This document shows, piece by piece, positions 21,561 to 34,075 of a stretch of DNA of 64,000 nucleotides. The first letter of the stretch is position 1. Each line of letters begins with the position of its first letter. The stretch spans positions 9,468,001-9,532,000 of the forward strand of contig JAZHRO010000063.1 in NCBI GenBank assembly GCA_037157565.1, given 5' to 3'. Origin of the DNA: Thalassia testudinum (taxonomy: Eukaryota; Streptophyta; Magnoliopsida; Alismatales; Hydrocharitaceae). The notes below the pieces were generated by a model. The model did not search any database. It was not told where the DNA came from and was given only the letters and a program-made list of their open reading frames with translations. The translations under genes were made by a program, and so were the position numbers.

Positions 21561-22459
21561 TTTCTAATGTCATATAGTACATTACCTTTCTATCCACCCT
21601 TTGGTTTGGAAGTCTTTGAAGTTTGAGTATCACACATTTACACCTACACCCTAATTTCATTTATGGTAACTACGCATTAAGAACTTAATTTCACATGTAT
21701 GGAAGTTACATTACACTAGGTTTGCCCCTAGTTGTAGGTTATTCAAATCCCAACCTCGCACTTACACTTTCACAGGTATGGCTGTTATGTTACACTAAGA
21801 GCGCCACTAAATGTAGGATATTCAAAGCCTAGCCTATCATCTAGATTCCCGCATAACTCTATTGAAATCAGGTTCTGAAACAAGCTTTTGGATGAGTCCC
21901 ACGTATATAGTATATAGTATATATTATAAAAAAATAAAAGAAAAAAAAGAAAAAAGCAAGAAGAAGAAAAAGAGAAAAAATATATTTGTATTAATGCATA
22001 TTCAAATATATATTATAGAATAAGGAGGGTGCCTCTTATGGTATCATCCTGAAGGGCCCTCCTTATAGTTATATATGGTAATAAATAAATTGACGAAACG
22101 ATTCCATTCTTGTAGTAAAGCAGACCTAACGTGGAGTGAGCGAGATGATAGGTGAACTCAATATGTAATGAACAAAACTTCTAAATACAATTGCCACTTG
22201 TCGAGTCAGCTCATGAGCATGAGAACTCAGATTTTCAATTTCTCATAAACCTTGGGTGGACCATAAAGCTGTAGAATCTACTCTAAAAGCTAATGACAAT
22301 AAGATACAAGAATTTGATAGGATTTGGCAGTTTATATTTAGGGCAAAAGGCTAAGGCTATTGAGTCCTTACGTACAAATTTTCCTACATGATTCTGTAGT
22401 TGGTGATGACTATTGCCTTTTTTGCAAAAATCCTCGCTCAAATTTTCATTTTCTTTGTA
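21561..22459 (+). other. 3' noncoding region of element 2, downstream part
   Basis: No ORF. It holds an A- and purine-rich stretch (about 21928-21985) and an inverted repeat ATAAGGAGGG / CCCTCCTTAT (22020-22029 and 22057-22066). Confidence 0.5.
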
Positions 22460-22497
22460 GTTTTGTTCGAGACTAGCAAAACCTAGGCATGGGGGTG
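22460..22497 (+). promoter_or_regulatory. Polypurine tract and adjacent stem-loop of element 2
   Basis: GTTTTG / CAAAAC stem (22460-22465 and 22477-22482), then CTAGGCATGGGGGTG immediately before the 3' LTR. Same design as in elements 1 and 3. Confidence 0.75.
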
Positions 22498-24566
22498 TGA
22501 TTAAGTGATCAAAATTATATGTTAACATTCCTAGATTTGTTGATTTTTGGTGTTAGATACATTAGATTTAGGTCATTATGTACATAATTGCATATTTGCA
22601 TGCTAGGGGTAAAACTATAATTTTGAGCCTATTTTGTGCTAATTTGCAATATTACTATGGGCAGGAATCTTTTACTCAGGCTCATGAAGAGAATAATCAA
22701 GAATACAAGTCATTAAAGCTTTAATTGAGAGAAGAATCATTTCAAGACCTAAAAACCCTAGTAATAGCCCTAGTCCTAACCTTAGTCAGAACTTGCCTAT
22801 TTTAGCCTCACCCAAATCCCTAATCCTAACCCTCAACTAGCCCCATTTAGCTTCCAAAACCCTTGCCTTAACCCTAGCCTTCATCCTAAACCTAGTCCTA
22901 AAATCCTAGCTCCCACTCTAGTGTCACTAGCTCAATCCCAGTCCTAATCCTATCCTATGGAGTCCTACACCTTATCCACATGTGCCACATAATTTTTCTA
23001 CACTAAATTGCCACAAATATTATTTGGAATTAATCGATAAAATGTGGTAATTAATCAATTTAATTAGGCTTCAATTACATCGCATAATTTTAGCCAATCA
23101 AGATCCTTATCCCAATCCTAATCCCGAAATTCGTGACAACGTAACACACCTTTAGTATTTGAGCCATACCTTTGTCATTTTAAATTCAAATTGAGTGATT
23201 CAACTTGCATTTGAAAGCTTATTCCAAGGGCTACAACTTTTCTTTTGCATGTAATTTGAAATTTGAAACAGAGAAATCTCAAAAATTTATGACAATTGGT
23301 ATCTACTTTCTTATTTAGATAAATCTTAAACCAAAACCTAATTTCCAAAACCTAAATCTATTCCTTGGCCACCAAGACCCTCTTGGACATCCACCCCCTC
23401 CCCTTGTGCCTATAAATGCACCACTTGTCCTCCATTAGTTGCACACAAGTCTCCTTCTTCCTCCTCCCTTCTTATTCTTCTTCCTACCTCCACCTTCTTC
23501 CTACACCTTCTAATTAGCTTTTAGATTACCTTAGTTACTTAGGAATTTCCTTCTCTAATTAGGTTCTCCCTTGCCTCCACATTCTACTTCAACTTCTCTT
23601 TCTCTGGGTTCTACTTCTACTTTGACTACTTCAACTTCTCTTTGGTCTTCTCTAAGCATCCCTCTACTTCTCGAAGGTCATGCCGGTTTCTTCTCCACCA
23701 TCGTTACGAGCCTCCATCTTCATCTCAACATGCATGGCTACTTCTATCTCTCTCCCTTCTTCCTACTTCTTCTTCCTCTTCTTCTCCTTCTTAGTTTGCT
23801 TTGGTAGTTATGAACTCTTTCATTAGTAGCAATAAATTCATGTTTATGTTAGCATCTCTCTCTAGTCTCTTTGCTTGTTAGTTAGTTATTTACTTGCTTT
23901 CATATCACAAAAATCCAAAAAAAATGTGTGTGTGTGTTTCCCTCATTTTTCATTTCCCATATTTTCATAAATTCACAATCCTGCATTTCAAAATTCATTC
24001 CAACTATTCTATGATTTCAAAAATCACCTAATTTTGTCAGAATGTTAAGATACTAGTAAGGAGTATTTATGTAAAATTTTGAAGCAAAAATCAATTTCTA
24101 TTATTTTATAAAATTCACAAATCAACAAAGGTCAGAGCCAAAGCAGAACCTAATTTTTTGGACTTGTTTGAATTTTAAAAATTTTCATACACCTCAGATT
24201 GATGCAAAATAAATTGCAGGTTCTTCCTTATCTAGTCAAGATTCCTAGGAAAAATCAATAGAAATTTAGCATAGCATTTCTTATAGGTTAGGCACACATC
24301 ATGCACCAGGAGTCAACATAGCCTGTTTGCCTTGATCTTAGAGAAAAAATCCCCAAAAAATAGCAAAATACCTTTGAAAATTATAAAAAAATTATTGCAT
24401 ACTTAGGATAGTTAAGAAGTAACCCAACTAATAGCCTCTTTGAGATACAACCCAAACTCCTATATTACGTTTTCAACATATTATGAGTTCAAAAAAATAA
24501 TTTTGAGCAATCGCGTAACTTACACTACAATGACACGATTTAACCTTCAGCAGGTTTTATGCATCA
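22498..24566 (+). repeat. 3' LTR of element 2
   Basis: TGATTAAGTGATC...TTATGCATCA, 2069 bp. Partner of 12895-14972, with TATA box at 23410-23418 and the CCCTAA-rich stretch at 22745-22935. Confidence 0.88.
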
Positions 24567-25716
24567 TAGGAATCATGAGCTACTAGGTGCTACTTCATTA
24601 GGTACCCAAAGGATGGCAGTGGCCTTTGCTTTTATGACCTTGAGGCCCAAAAGGTATTCATGTCTAAGAATGCTAGATTCTTAGAGGAAGATTTCCTTGA
24701 AGGTCAAGATAACAATGAAGGAAACTTATTGAGTCTGATGAGACCAATGAAGTCACCAGCCCAGAAGAAAGAGATCAACTAAAATCAAGTGATGCTCCCA
24801 TTTCACTTAGAAGGAGTTCTAAAGCAGTGCATCTACCTAAACGATATCAATTCCATGTCTCAAAAGTGTCTAATATTGATCCTACCATATATGACAAGGC
24901 AATGAAGGATCACGATGTAGACAATTGGAGGCTAGGAATGCAGTCTGAGATAAACTCTATGCACAAGAATGATGTGTGGAGTCTCGTGGATCCTCCTACC
25001 AAGGTAAGACCCATTGGGTGCAAGTGGATCTATAAGAGAAAGAGGAGCCTAGATAGGAAGGTAGAGACCTTCAAAGCACAACTTATGGCCAAAGGCTACA
25101 CCCAAAAGGAGGGGGTTGACTATAAGGCAACCTTCTCTTCTGTTACCATGCTTAAATCCATTCGGATATTGCTAACCACAGGTGTGCACCATGACTATGA
25201 TATCTAGCAAATGGATGTCAAGACAGCTTTTCTCAATGGTTTTCTCGAGGAGGACATCTACATGGAACAACTTGAGGGTTTCAAAGTAGATGATGGGAAA
25301 GGAAAGGTGTCTAAGCTAAAAACTTTCATCTATGGACTTAAGCAGGTTCTCATAGCTAGTACATCTTGTTCGATGAAACCAATAAGAGTTATGGATTCCA
25401 TCAAAATGCAAAAGAGAATATTAGGATTATCACAGTAAGGATACATAACTAAGGTCTTGGAGAGATTCCATATGGATAACTCCAAGAAGGGCTTTTTCCT
25501 ATTAGATGTGGTGTTCACCTGTTAAAGGGAATGTCTCTCTAAACAATTGAGGAGAAGAAAGGTAGGGATGGATGTCCATATGCCTCTGCAGTAGGCAACT
25601 TGATGTATGCCATGCTCTATACACAGCCAAACTATCACGCAATGGGAGTAATAAGCCATTACCAATCTAACTCGGGACAGGAGCTCTAGATTACTATCAA
25701 GAACATACTTAAGTAT
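24567..25716 (+). pseudogene. pol: Copia-1 integrase end and reverse transcriptase, broken
   Basis: Directly after element 2 the copia polyprotein resumes with YPKDGSGLCFYDLEAQKVF and NARFLEEDFLEG (integrase tail). Then follow NWRLGMQSEINSMHKNDVW, KWIYKRKRS, AKGYTQKEGVDY and QMDVKTAFLNGFLEEDIY, the ordered blocks of copia reverse transcriptase. A TAG replaces the usual Trp before QMDVKTAFLNG. The stretch that should hold the YVDD active site is missing between about 25415 and 25440, so the enzyme is dead. The gene stops at 25716 where element 3 begins and resumes near 48350. Confidence 0.9.
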
Positions 25717-27268
25717 TGTTCCTTCAAATATCGCTAAGTAAAAATAGAGCAATTGTCATAGTGCATTCTTTTTTCAAAAATAGAAATAAAGTAACCAAGA
25801 CCTTGGTGAGTCTCGTGTTGAACACGGGGAGGCGTAGGATCTATCTAACTAAATGCAAAATAGAAAGCAAATGTGAACTAACAACTATAAAGAAGGAGAT
25901 GAAAAGGAGATCACAATCAGGAAATTGAATAAAGAAGGGGGGTGAGAGGTAAGACTTGCAAATAATATAATGAGAAATCAAACTTTTATTGCAACTAGCA
26001 TAAATGTCAAAGTTACAACTACAACTAACTAGATCAGGAACTAGAAAAATCACTAGAACAAGAACTAGAACTACTACTAGAGAAAAACTACAATGAGAAA
26101 AGGGGATGAGATGGAGCGTGGTTCGTTGAAGTAGTCTCCTTGAAGATGGAGACAAGAATGCAACAGAAGTAGAGGGTGAGGAGGATGGCCACCATGAGAT
26201 GCAATAGAGGTCTTGAGAGTGAGGAAGAAGGTGGAGGAGTTGAGAGGTTAATCTAAATAGGAGGGCTATGTAGAAGGTGATGAGGAGTTGGTGGACTATT
26301 CTTAATCTAAAGACTTAATGAATGAAAGGGAGGGGGTAGCGTCCTATTTATAGAGGTTTCTAGGTTTTAAATGGAGGGCTAGGATTGAATAGGTTTAGGA
26401 TTAAAGGCTAGGATCTAATCTAGTAGGTTGTTTTTGTTGTAGGATGGAAGGCTAGGATTTATTAGGAAGTAGGATGGAGGGTCTAGATTGGAGAAGGGGG
26501 GACGGCTACTAAGAGGTAGTTCCTAGGGTGTTGGTTGGCCATTAGGTGTCGAACTTAAGGCCTTAGGATGTTGGTTTAAGTGTTAGGATTTAATGGAAGA
26601 TAATATGTTCTAAATAGGAAAGGATATGGTCTTTTGTGCATTAGGTAGGGATAAGGATAAGATCTTTTGTGTAGGCCTTAGGATCAACTTCTAAGGGTGG
26701 AAAGGGCACCTATGTTGGGCGACTAGGTGTTCTAAAAATACCTAGGGGTGTCGGATACTAAGAGGACAGAATCCTATGGTTTTCTACTTAGGTGTTAAGG
26801 AAATGATAGGATAAGATAAGGCTTGGTTTTTAGGATTTAACTAGGTGCATTTAGACAATTAGCATAGGTTATTAAATAGGTTCATGTTTCACTAAATTAG
26901 GTTGCTAATTAGGCTAGGTGGTTGGGTCCTTAGGTTGGGAAAATTGGGTCCCTAAATACGTTAACCTAATTGTTAACTAAGCTAGGGTCAAATAAATAGG
27001 CTCACCTCCAACATAAGTGAGATCAAACATAAAAGTTCAATCTCCAAGGCTCAAAATTGCTCCAAATCTGGTACCTGCACATAATATAACAAGGACATAA
27101 AGGTACTCGATATATGTTTGAGAAAAAATGCAGAAAAACCCAACATTATGCTATATTTACAAAATGCAGATATATGACTAAACTAACCTAACTAAATGCT
27201 TTCTACCTTAATAAACCCTCAAATTAGCATTAGTTAGGCATAACTAACATAAATATATATAAATATCA
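25717..27268 (-). repeat. 3' LTR of element 3
   Basis: TGTTCCTTC...TATAAATATCA, 1552 bp, with a minus-strand TATA box CTATAAATAG at 26344-26353. The right end matches the 5' LTR remnant at 48051-48344. Short frames in it are not genes. Confidence 0.85.
26344..26353 (-). promoter_or_regulatory. TATA box in element 3 LTR
   Basis: Minus-strand CTATAAATAG. Being in the 3' LTR it would transcribe out of the element into copia-1. Confidence 0.55.
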
Positions 27269-27306
27269 CACCCCCATGTCTATCTTTTGCTAGTTTTAAA
27301 GCAAAA
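27269..27306 (-). promoter_or_regulatory. Polypurine tract and adjacent stem-loop of element 3
   Basis: Minus strand: TTTTGCT / AGCAAAA stem with an 8-base loop (27285-27306), then GATAGACATGGGGGTG and the LTR. Third instance of this arrangement in the window. Confidence 0.75.
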
Positions 27307-28506
27307 TACTAAGCGAAAATCATATGGGAAAATAATATTTACATGGGAAACTGATTTGCAAGTCTTTGGCTAAGCTAAATTGAAATAGTCAATCTTGATT
27401 TTTCACCAAAATAAAGAAAACGTACACCAAATCTTAATGTCAAAGACTCATCAGCTCTAAAGTACCAACTCAAGTACAGATCGCCTAAGCCAAATCAAAG
27501 ACTCTATTAACCTAGGACTTAGGTCTCAAGAGCAATGTTTTATGGCTCTGTCAACCCACCCAATGTTTTAATTGAACACAAATTTTAAGCCTCTGTGTGT
27601 GTAACCAGATATATGACTCGTCAAATGGAAAACCTTATTGAACTCTGAGTTTATGACCATCTCTTCACCTTATTGGCCTAAGTTTTCGAATTTGTCATAC
27701 TACGGACTGGTAGCTTTCTCCCTACCATTTTCTATCCCAAGGTCAACCTCTAAGGAATATCTCCCTAGATGAACCTAAAAAGGTTTCTTATTGGCTACCT
27801 CACTATTTTTGGGATTTGTGGGATTTGTGTCACACACTTTTTTTTCTCATTTTTTTCCACATAAACTTCCTCCTACTACTTTATTTTTCTTGGGCTTTTC
27901 TTCTCTTTCACAGTCATTTCTCTAGGTAGGTGGCTTCCCTAGTCCTATTAAAAAACATCTCCTAAACAAAATGGACGAAAGGCTAAAAATGCAAGGCTGG
28001 GATCTAGACATCCGACAATGGGGAGGCTCTCCTACTACAACATGCCACCATACCTCAATCTAGGTCCTATTGACTACTTGGATTTCAATGGTAGGTCGAC
28101 TAGAAGACGAGTCAGTGCATACGTGCAAGTGTAGAGGACTTATGCTTCTCAAACTTTTCAAACCAAAGGGTAGGAAGATAAGTCACATACTTATCACCCC
28201 ATCGACTTAATAATTCTGCTTTTTCAAATCTCATCAATGACTCAGGAAAATAAATCCATATTTTAGTAAGTACTTGACAAAATTAAGTCAAAAAATGACT
28301 TGAAGAGTCTAAGCAAAAATACTTTGTTTGTATATTTCCTAAGATCAGTAAAACCTCAAAATCAAAATTTTCCAATTTTTCAAAGCTAAAACTTTAAAAC
28401 CACTAATTTTTTCTTTATTTTTTTTGAAACGCACGGTAGACAAAAATATGCGAGACAATAGCCACAATAATTTAAAAACAACAATTCTTTTTGTCAAAAT
28501 ATAAAT
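27307..28506 (-). other. 3' noncoding region of element 3
   Basis: About 1.2 kb with no supported ORF. It shares blocks with element 1 (6480-7648), such as GGTAGCTTTCTCCCTAC and the G-rich direct-repeat area. Confidence 0.55.
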
Positions 28507-28543
28507 CCACCCCCCATGACTATTTCATGCAATGTCCTCATTG
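28507..28543 (-). promoter_or_regulatory. Internal G-rich (PPT-like) motif, element 3
   Basis: Minus strand CAATG AGGA CATTG (28530-28543), then GCATGAAATAGTCATGGGGGG. Matches 7649-7687 and 19900-19934. Confidence 0.6.
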
Positions 28544-28660
28544 TATGCTATAAACATAAGGGTAGAAATCACTTGAAAAATATCTAAGTAGACATGATAT
28601 AACCCAACTAGTTCCAAATCTGCAAACTAAACCAAGACGCATATGTATAAGAAACCTAAC

Positions 28661-28661
<1 letters not shown>

Positions 28662-28696
<35 letters not shown>

Positions 28697-28698
28697 TA
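28662..28698. repeat. (TA)n microsatellite
   Basis: About 37 bp of alternating TA with one G interruption, within the tail of element 3. Confidence 0.85.
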
Positions 28699-28699
28699 C

Positions 28700-29360
28700 A
28701 AGTGCTAAGTTCAATACCTTACCTTCAGCTAGGCACAATCCCTAAATAGAGAAATATGCAATTCAATAGAAGGGTTAGAGATTGTTGTAGAGAGGATCAA
28801 GATTAAGATGAAGATATGGTCGTGTGGTCCAAAAATCAGTGGTCCACAAATGTAAGCCTACTAGTGATGTTTCCCTAATCCAAAGTGTTTTTCAGGTCCA
28901 AGGTACAGACTGGAAAAAGTTATATGGAGATAACAGAAACAAGGTTCATGATCCTAAGCATGCTCATTGATCCAATTCCAAAGTTCAAGAAGTGGTGGAG
29001 GTAGGTTGAAGTTCAGGTCTAACTCGGAATCTAAATCATATGGGTCTATATAATGGTGAGTAATATCAAAAGTCATAATTTCTCTAGATTGCAAGTCATA
29101 TGAGGGTAAAGGTAAAATAGTGTTGAATTTCTTAAAATCCTCGTCGAAAATTATCTCTTCCCCATCAAAAATCGTCTCTTCTTTCGAATCAAGCCATTCG
29201 TTTAAACTAGTTGGATTGTAATTTCTCCCTTAATCAATCATGTTTTAAGCTCTATTTTCTGAGGTTGTATCTTCTTTTTCCTCATACGTTGAATCATGGC
29301 TTGTACCATTTGGTTGTTCAATTTTTGGAACCTTGTCAATATCCAACAATTCTAGAATTT
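28700..29360 (-). pseudogene. Decayed tail ORF of element 3
   Basis: Broken minus-strand frames show an acidic part and a HH..AYICGPLIFGPHDH block that matches element 1 ORF2 (HHNLVHICGPLLLG). This places the region as the relative of ORF2. Several stops interrupt it. Function unknown. Confidence 0.5.
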
Positions 29361-29406
29361 CAGGGTGGGTACACTAAGGGTTCCTTATATCATCAGATAA
29401 TTCATT

Positions 29407-30240
29407 TTAAGACACTCCCAATAGTTCCTCAATCTCACAAATGTCTCTTTCATAGGAGGATATTTCAATTTGATTATCTATGGGAGGTGGCGAATCAAAA
29501 TCATCCTTAAGTAATTCATTCTCCTCATTACATCCTTGCCTCCTGTATTGATCTTGAGGCTTGGCAAAAATCAGGTTAGTCATATTGTGAATCATAATTA
29601 CTTCCTCAATTGTTCCCATAGCCTCAATAGAACCATAGTTTAATTTAGTCTTTTGGGAAGCCTTAAAGATATTAAATTGACATGCTTTCCTTCCAGAAGT
29701 GATTGAATATTCCTCATCTAACAATTGATCAGAGCCCTGGTTGTCGCCAACAAAGGTCTTCCTAGGATTATCAGGGTGTGGTTCAAGATGTCTAATGCCT
29801 CCATATCTAGGACTAAAAAGTCCATAAGGTATTAAAAATCCTATGCTTTTACAATAAATTCTATAGGAGTCCCTTTAGAGTCTTGGTTGACCTATCAACA
29901 AGTTGAAGGGTAACATTAGTGTGTTCCAAGGGACCTAAATCCAGTTCTTCATATAATTCTATGGGGACTAAATTAATGGAGGCATCTAGACCCAACAGGG
30001 CTCGATCCAAGATAAAGCCATCTATCTCACAAGAATTAAAGGAGTCCCAAAATCTTTCTTTTTAGGAAGGAGCGTATTTAAGATGACGGCACTAGCTTGT
30101 TCAGAAATCACAAGCCTCCTATTATCCTTGACTTGATGCCTGGGGATGCATTTTTCCTTTAAAAATTTAGCATAGAACGAGATATTTTTTTTCCTAGGTT
30201 TGCTCAAGGCTTCAAGAAAAGGCACTTCAGTTAAATAAAG
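29407..30240 (-). pseudogene. pro: Athila-type aspartic protease region, broken
   Basis: Retropepsin-like protease that would process the polyprotein. Minus-strand frames show YAKFLKEKC, an ILNTLLPKKKDFGTP block, then GLDASINLVP (about 29967-30003), the D-[TSA]-[GA]-type active-site block of Athila proteases (usually DLGASINLMP), and TLQLVDRS. After it comes an FNIFKA block that normally precedes reverse transcriptase. Reverse transcriptase itself does not follow. Several frameshifts and stops are present. Confidence 0.75.
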
Positions 30241-30399
30241 GATAGTCGGTTCCTAAGCCTTATTTCCATTATTAAATAGGTCATCTTGGTCCCCTAGATC
30301 AAAATCAGACTCCTTAGGGTGTTGGTAGGAATTGGATGTAGAAAGTTTAGGATTATCGATTTTCTTCCCACTCCTTAAGATAATAGTATTGGCAGTGGA

Positions 30400-32210
30400 A
30401 ATATAATCTAGGGCTAACCCTTGAGGTGGGCCCTAGAAAATAGGTGTGTCTTGGTTAACCAGAGTGGGGATTTGAGTGAATGTAGGGGGAGTAAAGGGGG
30501 GAAGGTTAATCACATAAGCTTGATATTGTGGCTCCCTAATCTGGTTTGGGTTCCTAGGATAGTTCCTAGGGTTAGGGATGGGTTGAGAAGGAAGCATTCC
30601 ATGCTACCTAAAATCTCTTTTTTGTCAAGTCTTCTCATCAAATAGGTCCTCAATTGATTCGCATCCTCTTTATGTTTCAAATTCATTTCCTGCAATTCCT
30701 TGAGGGCCAGAGCAAGATCAGTAAATTGGGTTTCCTGAGTAGGTTGAGCTTGGTAAGTGTGTGGTTGTGTGTACCTGCTAGGTTGTCCATAGTTATTCTA
30801 CCTAGCTGAGTTTGAACCTTGGGCAGGTTTTTGACTCGACCAAGCAAAATTTGGATGGTTACTCCAACCAATGTTGTAGGTATTCAAATACGGATCATTC
30901 CTACCATAACCTTGCATAACGTTAACATCCTCAACATAATTAGGCATCAAGCTGTCTAATTCAAAATTTGAGAGAATCAAGATCCCTCCTTGGTACCCAG
31001 AAAGGGATGGGTCCACGTACAGCTGGCTCATGGGTTGAGCCAAAGGTAGGTCACTAATGTTATGCACTAATTCTTGACTTGTCAGAGGCAAGGGTTGGGT
31101 GAAAATCAAAATAGAAGTCCCTTGGTTAATCGTAGGATTTACACGAGAGGCTATATGTAAGGGATTCTCACCCTTCAAAAGGTTATCCAACCTATACAGC
31201 TTCTTATCCAAATTTTCTACGTTCTTCCCGACCACTGCAACCTTATCCAATCATTTTGCAATAATTCCAGATCAATTGAGCTTCAATTATCCCAAACCTC
31301 ATAAACACCACTTCTCAGCTAATTAGATCTACAAAAGGTGGACATAAGGGCATTGTTGAGGGATTTTTTACTCATATTTTCAAATAATTCAAAGGCTCCC
31401 TCCTCATCCTTACTAAGAAAGTTACCCCCACATGCTGCATCAACAAAATTCTTAAGCTTGTCATTTAACCCATAATAGAATATATGGGTCAAATGCCACT
31501 TAGGAATATCACGATGGGGGCACTTCCTAGTAAGATCATTGAACCTTTCCCATGCCTCATGAAGTTGCTCCCAGGGTTCCGCTTAAATGTAGTAATGGCA
31601 CATCTAAGGGCATTGGTTTTACCTATGGGGAAAAATTTTTTTTAAAATTCATATCTCAAATCTTCCCAAGTCAAAATAGGTCTACCAATTATCCTCAACC
31701 ATTGTGCAACTTTATCTTTCAATGAGAATGGGAACATTTTCATCATCAAAGTACCTACATCAATATTCCTAGGGACAAAGGTCCTTCCTATGTTTAGGAG
31801 CTCCTCAAGGTGCTAGAAAGGATCATCAGAGTTATGGACATGGAATTAGGTTGATGATGCGAGGTTTAAGTTAAAAATCAGCCCCTTCTTAGGGTACCAC
31901 CCTAACATAAGGTTCAGGTTGGGCATCGGGAGGGTTGTAGAAATCTTTGAGAGGTCAATTTTCTCAAAGATTTTGGATTTGGCTCAGGGCCTAGACTATA
32001 GTCTCGATTTGATGAACATGATGCTGGCTCTGCCTCTCAATTTGTCTTTGGAGGTTGACAATTGGATCAAGATTTGGCTTCCTACCCCCAATCGCTTCTT
32101 CCTTATGGTGACTAACCATTGAAATAGGTTCAGCAAAATCAAGTCTTCTACTAGGGTTTCTCTTTAAAAGTGGCACCAAAATCAGGATTAAGTGAACTTC
32201 TACCGGGCAT
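30400..32210 (-). pseudogene. gag: Athila-type gag of element 3, broken
   Basis: Starts at the ATG at 32210. In order the broken frames show FSLKDKVAQWLR, RPILTWEDLRYEF, EQLHEAWERFNDLTRKCPHR, FYYGLNDKLKNFVDAACGG and LFENMSKKS, then GYGRNDPYLNTYNIGW with SNHPNFAW. These are the standard ordered blocks of Athila gag. Stops and frameshifts occur throughout; the longest clean piece is 30798-31250. DNA element H begins just upstream of the start codon. Confidence 0.85.
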
Positions 32211-32998
32211 GCACTTGGAAGAACTTTAGGCCTAGTTTACGGTAGGGGTTAACCCCTCTTTTTAAGGGTTAACCCCTGTTTACCACTATCATGCCCCAAA
32301 ACCTAGGCCCCTAATCGAAGGTTAGGGTTCTAAGGGTGGCAGTAGGAAAAGGTGTTGGTTTATTTAATTTATGTCGCATTAACAACGTTGACCTACCAAA
32401 TCATTCCATCAATCAACAAAATGGAAGAAAGTATGGGAGATATGGCACAAATTAAATAGAAAATAACTGTAACTAAAACTTACATGTTGCTTGTCCAGTG
32501 GCATGCAATAAATCCCACACTACTTCGAAATCCCACGCATCGATGACATACAACAACACCTGAAATTAGGTCACAAAGTAGGGATGAGCCAATCGGATCA
32601 GTAAGGAACAAAAACAAATAACTATTGTAATCCAATAGAAACAAGGTAGCATACAGTTTCACTAACTGGCTAAATCCCTAGCCTAACACAAAACCCCAGG
32701 TTTCAACCCTAACCCGGATCAACCCGACCAACCACCGTGGTCCTAGCCCATTAATCAGATCCGCTTGATTAAAGCCACACGTTCTAACCCAACTATCCTA
32801 ATGATCAAAGTCTTATTACCCACCACTTCGATTGTTGGAGTGACTAAATCAGCCCTTCATGCTGAAGATCTCGATGTGCCCTCTCAAATGGTACACTAAA
32901 CCCTAATCCTTGGCCAAAGGAAAGATTAAAGCACTTATGTCCACCAGACAAAGGATACCTGCTCCAATCTCCAAAACATTCACTATACTCAGAGTCCC

Positions 32999-33345
32999 TG
33001 GAAACTATTCCACTCAAGACATCCTTGAGTACCTGGTCCAAAAGATTTGGCAGGAGCGACTTCCCGCTTCCTGTGATCCTCGGAAACTATTCCACTCAAG
33101 ATCACACGTTTCTCGATGTCGGAATCCCTTGAATCTATTCCACTCAAGATCCCCCGCATCATTGCATGAGATCCCTGGAAACTATTCCACTCAAGATCCC
33201 ATGCTCTCCCACCTATCTAGATCTGTGGAAACTATTCCACTCAAAATCCGCACAGTCCCCGCCACCTGAGAATCCCTAGAAACTATTCCACTCAGGATTC
33301 CTTGAGTCACAAACCTGAGACCCCTCAAAACTATTCCACTCAAGA
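32999..33345. repeat. Array of TGGAA-N4-TTCCA motifs, copy 1
   Basis: Seven copies of a motif like TGGAAACTATTCCACTCAAG start near 32999, 33082, 33129, 33176, 33226, 33277 and 33325. Spacing is 47-51 bp for all but the first. Each core is a small inverted repeat (TGGAA / TTCCA). The intervening sequence is partly similar, so it is a degenerate tandem repeat within the LTR. Seven copies also occur in the partner LTR. Confidence 0.85.
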
Positions 33346-33934
33346 TCTTAGAGTGCCTGTCGTCGACTCGGACTCAAGACACTTCCCAGTGCCTCATTTC
33401 CATGATGACACCTAGAAATACCCCAACTAGGAACTATTCCCATCCCTAGGCTGAACTGCAATAGCCTCAAGCTACTAGACTCCTGAGTTTCTAACCCACA
33501 ACAATGAACTAACTATCCACAAAGTCTCAATGTCTCACGCAACGAGCTCACCTATTTGAACTAATCACTCCTAAGTCCTTTTTGCCCTGATCCGTACAGG
33601 ATTAGGCAATCCTAAAGACCTACTGGATCACCTGGAGTCTCATCCAAGACCTTAGGAACCAAGCATTTCCATTTATTAAACTCTAATCGAGTCATGTCAT
33701 CATATGAGATTCAATTCGTTACTTAGTTGATTCAAGTTGCTTTTAATCCATTTAGAGAGCGTTAGGCTCGACCAAAGACACCCTAAACCCATCTAGGGAT
33801 TAGCAGTAATTTAACCATTTCCCCTCCTATTTGGCCACCTGCTAGACCCCCAATTAGGTTATAGACCAAGCCCAATCATTCCTTAGGTTCCATAGGTTCA
33901 GAAACCTTAATTTAAGCTAATAAGTAGGCTCAAC

Positions 33935-34075
33935 AGGATACCTAACAATAGATACCTGTTACCTAACATTAGGAGGGCACCCAGCAGCCACCTAACGTTA
34001 GGTAACTAGTACCTAACATTAGAAGGCCCTTCAGAAGATACCTAACGTTAGGTAACCCTTACCTAATGTTAGATA
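33935..34075. repeat. TAACGTTA palindrome cluster, copy 1
   Basis: Variants of TACCTAACGTTAGGTA recur about six times in 140 bp, some as full palindromes and some as ACCTAACATTAG. The same cluster occurs at 37985-38107. Confidence 0.8.

Larger units (their letters stand above)
12895..24566 (+). mobile_element. Element 2: old Athila-like non-autonomous element
   Basis: Plus-strand element with LTRs 12895-14972 and 22498-24566, a decayed tRNA-Asp primer site at 14978-14995 and a PPT at 22486-22497. The flanks TTGGA and TAGGA agree at four of five bases, as expected for an aged TSD. The LTRs differ clearly (roughly 15 percent by eye), so it is much older than element 1. The interior has no gag or pol, only decayed relatives of the element 1 ORFs. 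It interrupts copia-1 integrase and itself contains solo LTR F and an LTR relic at about 20.2-21.56 kb. Confidence 0.9.

Noticed and set aside
32282..32286. ACCAC/ACCTA as a firm TSD of element 4
   Set aside because: Only three of five bases agree, so it does not support the boundary by itself; the LTR ends do.
32999..33345. CRISPR-like array (about 20-bp repeats, about 27-bp spacers)
   Set aside because: It is within a plant LTR, the spacers are themselves similar, and the same array sits in the partner LTR. It is a degenerate tandem repeat.
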